This document shows positions 61,995 to 64,000 of a stretch of DNA of 64,000 bases, piece after piece (within the stretch, counting starts at the first letter, position 1; every line of letters begins with the position of its first letter). The stretch covers positions 458,967-522,966 of the forward strand of contig NZ_JAFBDZ010000004.1 in assembly GCF_016908495.1 (NCBI RefSeq). The letters run 5' to 3'. A program made the position numbers and the translations under genes. The DNA comes from Rossellomorea pakistanensis. Lineage in GTDB: Bacteria; Bacillota; Bacilli; Bacillales; Bacillaceae_B. A model generated the notes under the pieces. The model had not been told where the DNA came from and ran no database searches. It saw only the letters and a list, made by a program, of their open reading frames with translations.

Positions 61995-62010
61995 GCTTTT
62001 TTCGTGTTTT

Positions 62011-62115
62011 TTAGTGGTAGCCGTTTTGTCCGTTTGCAGAACCAGACGTTTTATGCTTCGGCTTGTTTTTACCTTTTTGCTTTGTACCGCCATCTTTTTT
62101 CGTATGTTTAGTCAT
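62011..62115 (-). CDS. Small basic protein, 34 aa
   Basis: ATG 62115 follows TAGGAGGGAAAAGTC, an excellent ribosome binding site. The product is MTKHTKKDGGTKQKGKNK... ending NGQNGYH: eleven Lys/His-rich residues, Gly and Ser, no hydrophobic segment. No family is firmly recognised; such tiny basic proteins in Bacillaceae are often minor spore proteins. It lies between cstA and the converging ATPase gene, downstream of the cstA terminator, so it must have its own promoter. Confidence 0.55.
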   Translation of the reverse strand: MTKHTKKDGGTKQKGKNKPKHKTSGSANGQNGYH

Positions 62116-62162
62116 GACTTTTCCCTCCTAATGAGAAGTTATAGTTAGTTTGCTCCAAAGTA

Positions 62163-62200
62163 AAAAAGAGCTTCCCGGAAAGTTCCGGAAAACTCTTTTC
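62163..62200 (-). terminator. Terminator of cstA
   Basis: AAGAGCTTCCCGG and CCGGAAAACTCTTTT pair over about 12 bp, followed on the minus strand by TTTTTTA. It begins a few bases past the cstA stop. Confidence 0.85.
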
Positions 62201-62204
62201 ACAT

Positions 62205-63650
62205 TTATGCAGTGTAACCTAAATCATCATCTACTTGAATATTTTGGTCTAACCCTAAACGTTTTCTTAATGAGTAGAAGAATGTCAATGTGGAAACAAT
62301 CGTAATAACGGTCGCTCCAATATATGCTGCTTGCATGGAAAGCCCAAAGCCAATTGGTGCACTAAGGATATACGTAAATGTCACCATTGTCATAAAGATG
62401 GCTGGAACGGTAGAGATCCAGTGATTCTTCTTTTGTAAGCCTAGATACATTGCCCCTACCCAAAGTGCAATCATAGCTGTCGATTGATTTGCCCAAGAGA
62501 AGTATCTCCACAATAAGTTAAAATCAATTTGTGTTAAGGCAATGGATATAACAAATAATGGAACCGCAATCCATAGACGAGCAGATATTTTCTTTTGACC
62601 TACTTTGATATAATCCGCAATAATCATACGTGCACTTCTAAATGCAGTATCACCAGATGTAATTGGGAGAACAATAACTCCAAGAATCGCCAAGGTCCCG
62701 CCAAACGAGCCTAGCATTAAGATTGAAACTTCACTTACAACAGCTGCTGGTCCAGCCGTGTTCAAAATGTTTTGTAATTCCGCTGAATCAAACAAGCTCA
62801 TTCCCGCAGCTGCCCAAATCATCGCAATGATCGCTTCTAAAATCATCATTCCATAGAAGATTTTACGTCCTTGCTTTTCATTTTGAGTCGTTCTCGAAAT
62901 AATCGGTGATTGAGTCGCATGGAAGCCTGATAACGCACCACAAGAAATCGTTAAGAATAATAGTGGAAAAATAGCTGTTCCTGCTGGATGCATATTGGTC
63001 AAGTTAATCTCAGGAATATCAGCTCCTGTGATCACTAATCCCCCACCGACACCAATCGCACTAATTAATAACAATAATCCGAAAAACGGATAAAGACGTC
63101 CGATAATTTTATCAATCGGTAACAAGGTTGCCACAATATAATAGATAAAAATAGCTGCAATAATGACACCAAGTGTTATCCATGCTGGTGTTAAATCAGC
63201 AATCAAGGCTGCTGGAGCCGTAACGAAAACAGTTCCTACTAACACCAATAAAAGAATCGAAAACGCATTTACGACATGCTTCATAAACTTTCCTAAAAAC
63301 TTCCCGGCTAACTCTGGTAAATGTGCGCCACGATTTCTAATTGAAATCATCCCAGTTAAGTAATCGTGAACAGCTCCAGCAAATATCGCTCCTAGAACAA
63401 TCCATAAAAAGGCAACTGGCCCGTATAACGCACCCATGATCGGTCCAAAAATAGGACCTACACCTGCTATATTTAATAATTGAATCATTGAATTCTTTTT
63501 CGTATTCATCGGCACATAATCAACACCATCACTCATTGAATACGCTGGTGTTGAACGTTCCTCTTTAACACCAAAGATCTTTTCAACCACTTTTCCATAA
63601 GTGAAATACCCGATAACTAAAATGACAATGGAAAGAAGAAAAGTAACCAT
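62205..63650 (-). CDS. cstA: Carbon starvation protein CstA
   Basis: 481 aa from ATG 63650 (GGAGGGGATGATGGC upstream); the 17-codon longer frame contains this ribosome binding site. It is a short-form CstA with about 14-16 helices. Landmarks are YFTYGKVVEKIFGV, IGP.FGPIMGALYGPVAFLWIVLGAIFAGAVHDYLTGMIS (about 69-108) and SGFHATQSPIISRTTQNEKQGR (about 242-263). CstA proteins import pyruvate or peptides when preferred carbon is exhausted. A perfect cre site overlaps its promoter, so CcpA repression in glucose is expected. Confidence 0.93.
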   Translation of the reverse strand: MVTFLLSIVILVIGYFTYGKVVEKIFGVKEERSTPAYSMSDGVDYVPMNTKKNSMIQLLNIAGVGPIFGPIMGALYGPVAFLWIVLGAIFAGAVHDYLTGMISIRNRGAHLPELAGKFLGKFMKHVVNAFSILLLVLVGTVFVTAPAALIADLTPAWITLGVIIAAIFIYYIVATLLPIDKIIGRLYPFFGLLLLISAIGVGGGLVITGADIPEINLTNMHPAGTAIFPLLFLTISCGALSGFHATQSPIISRTTQNEKQGRKIFYGMMILEAIIAMIWAAAGMSLFDSAELQNILNTAGPAAVVSEVSILMLGSFGGTLAILGVIVLPITSGDTAFRSARMIIADYIKVGQKKISARLWIAVPLFVISIALTQIDFNLLWRYFSWANQSTAMIALWVGAMYLGLQKKNHWISTVPAIFMTMVTFTYILSAPIGFGLSMQAAYIGATVITIVSTLTFFYSLRKRLGLDQNIQVDDDLGYTA

Positions 63651-63674
63651 GCCATCATCCCCTCCGTTCTCTCT

Positions 63675-63688
63675 TGAATACGCTTTCA
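63675..63688 (-). promoter_or_regulatory. cre site in the cstA promoter
   Basis: TGAAAGCGTATTCA on the minus strand fits TGNAARCGNWWNCA at every position. TAAAAT lies directly upstream as a -10 candidate, so the cre covers the transcript start. Confidence 0.8.
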
Positions 63689-63701
63689 TTTTATCAAACA
63701 A

Positions 63702-64000
63702 TTCAAAAATTCGTCACATTCATGACTAACATGTATGAAATCATGTCTAACATGTTGGCTGAGTGGTTTTTCGGGAGTAATGATTGTGCTAAAGGTAAAA
63801 ATACCCATATTATTGTGTCCATTTCTACCTCACAACAACTGACTTCATTTCGAAATTAGATTATTTGTCGGGAATGATGATTAATTTGTCCGTAACCGCA
63901 AATTATTCGGTTTGACCCCCTAATTCCTAACACCAGCTTCGGTAAGCTCGATTTTTCTTAGTTTCTCATTTTGGGGCAATTCCTTCTTCACTTTTTGCCG
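63702..64000. other. Window end: intergenic sequence with short phased motif
   Basis: No gene with a ribosome binding site is visible. TTTGTCG at 63864 and TTTGTCC at 63885 (21 bp apart), with ATTCGGT in register near 63905, repeat the phased motif found at 42877-42945. Confidence 0.5.

Noticed and set aside
63674..63859. 61-aa plus-strand ORF upstream of cstA
   Set aside because: It covers the cstA promoter and cre site and lacks a ribosome binding site.

Overview
The window is low-GC DNA from an aerobic, spore-forming Bacillaceae species. Most genes have Bacillus-type ribosome binding sites. A scattered backbone matches the Bacillus subtilis yfj-yfk neighbourhood (yfjP, pdaA, an SE1561/YfjT-like gene, yfkAB, yfkD, chaA/yfkE, yfkF). 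A sporulation cortex enzyme (PdaA) and the gmu glucomannan PTS operon point the same way. No rRNA, tRNA, CRISPR array, prophage or IS transposase was seen.

Layout. 0-10.7 kb: a 2H phosphoesterase; an antibiotic-resistance-like pair (ABC-F protein plus a Mef-like MFS pump broken by an in-frame TAG) behind a long leader with a 31-codon ORF and three hairpins; a VOC protein; small genes; a GNAT; and a 964-residue protein made mostly of about 400 Ala-Glu dipeptides. 10.7-20.5 kb: FAD monooxygenase, PhzF, cupin, DinB-type protein, then an ammonium transporter with a consensus TnrA site in front of a GlnD-like nucleotidyltransferase and a DEDDh exonuclease, and a uroporphyrinogen-III synthase-like gene. 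20.7-26.4 kb: gmuBACDRE with promoter, operator and cre sites. 26.6-42.6 kb: rlmCD, a DNA glycosylase, a GrdB-family gene with an in-frame UGA followed by a SECIS-like hairpin, a Tat-exported phosphoesterase, a MocR/GNAT divergent pair, an XRE/membrane pair, a VWA lipoprotein, pdaA, class I fumarase and yfkAB. 43-53.2 kb: a Fur-controlled rhbABCDEF-type siderophore operon (schizokinen-like product expected) ending in an aspartokinase that could feed it aspartyl phosphate. 53.8-64 kb: yfkD, a YitT-family protein, chaA, PPOX, OsmC, yfkF, a zosA-like P-type ATPase and cstA with a cre site.

The non-coding space is unusually rich in repeats. Three copies of a roughly 0.5-kb element each carry six TGCAC-like motifs spaced about 20-21 bp (two helical turns) between two hairpin modules. 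Other intergenic spaces hold 21-bp phased arrays with different motifs, a 52-bp tandem array, and a terminal-inverted-repeat element with one full and one internally deleted copy. The items most worth following up are the phased-array element family, the probable selenoprotein, the Ala-Glu repeat protein, the TnrA-controlled amt/GlnD-like/exonuclease operon and the ABC-F leader.
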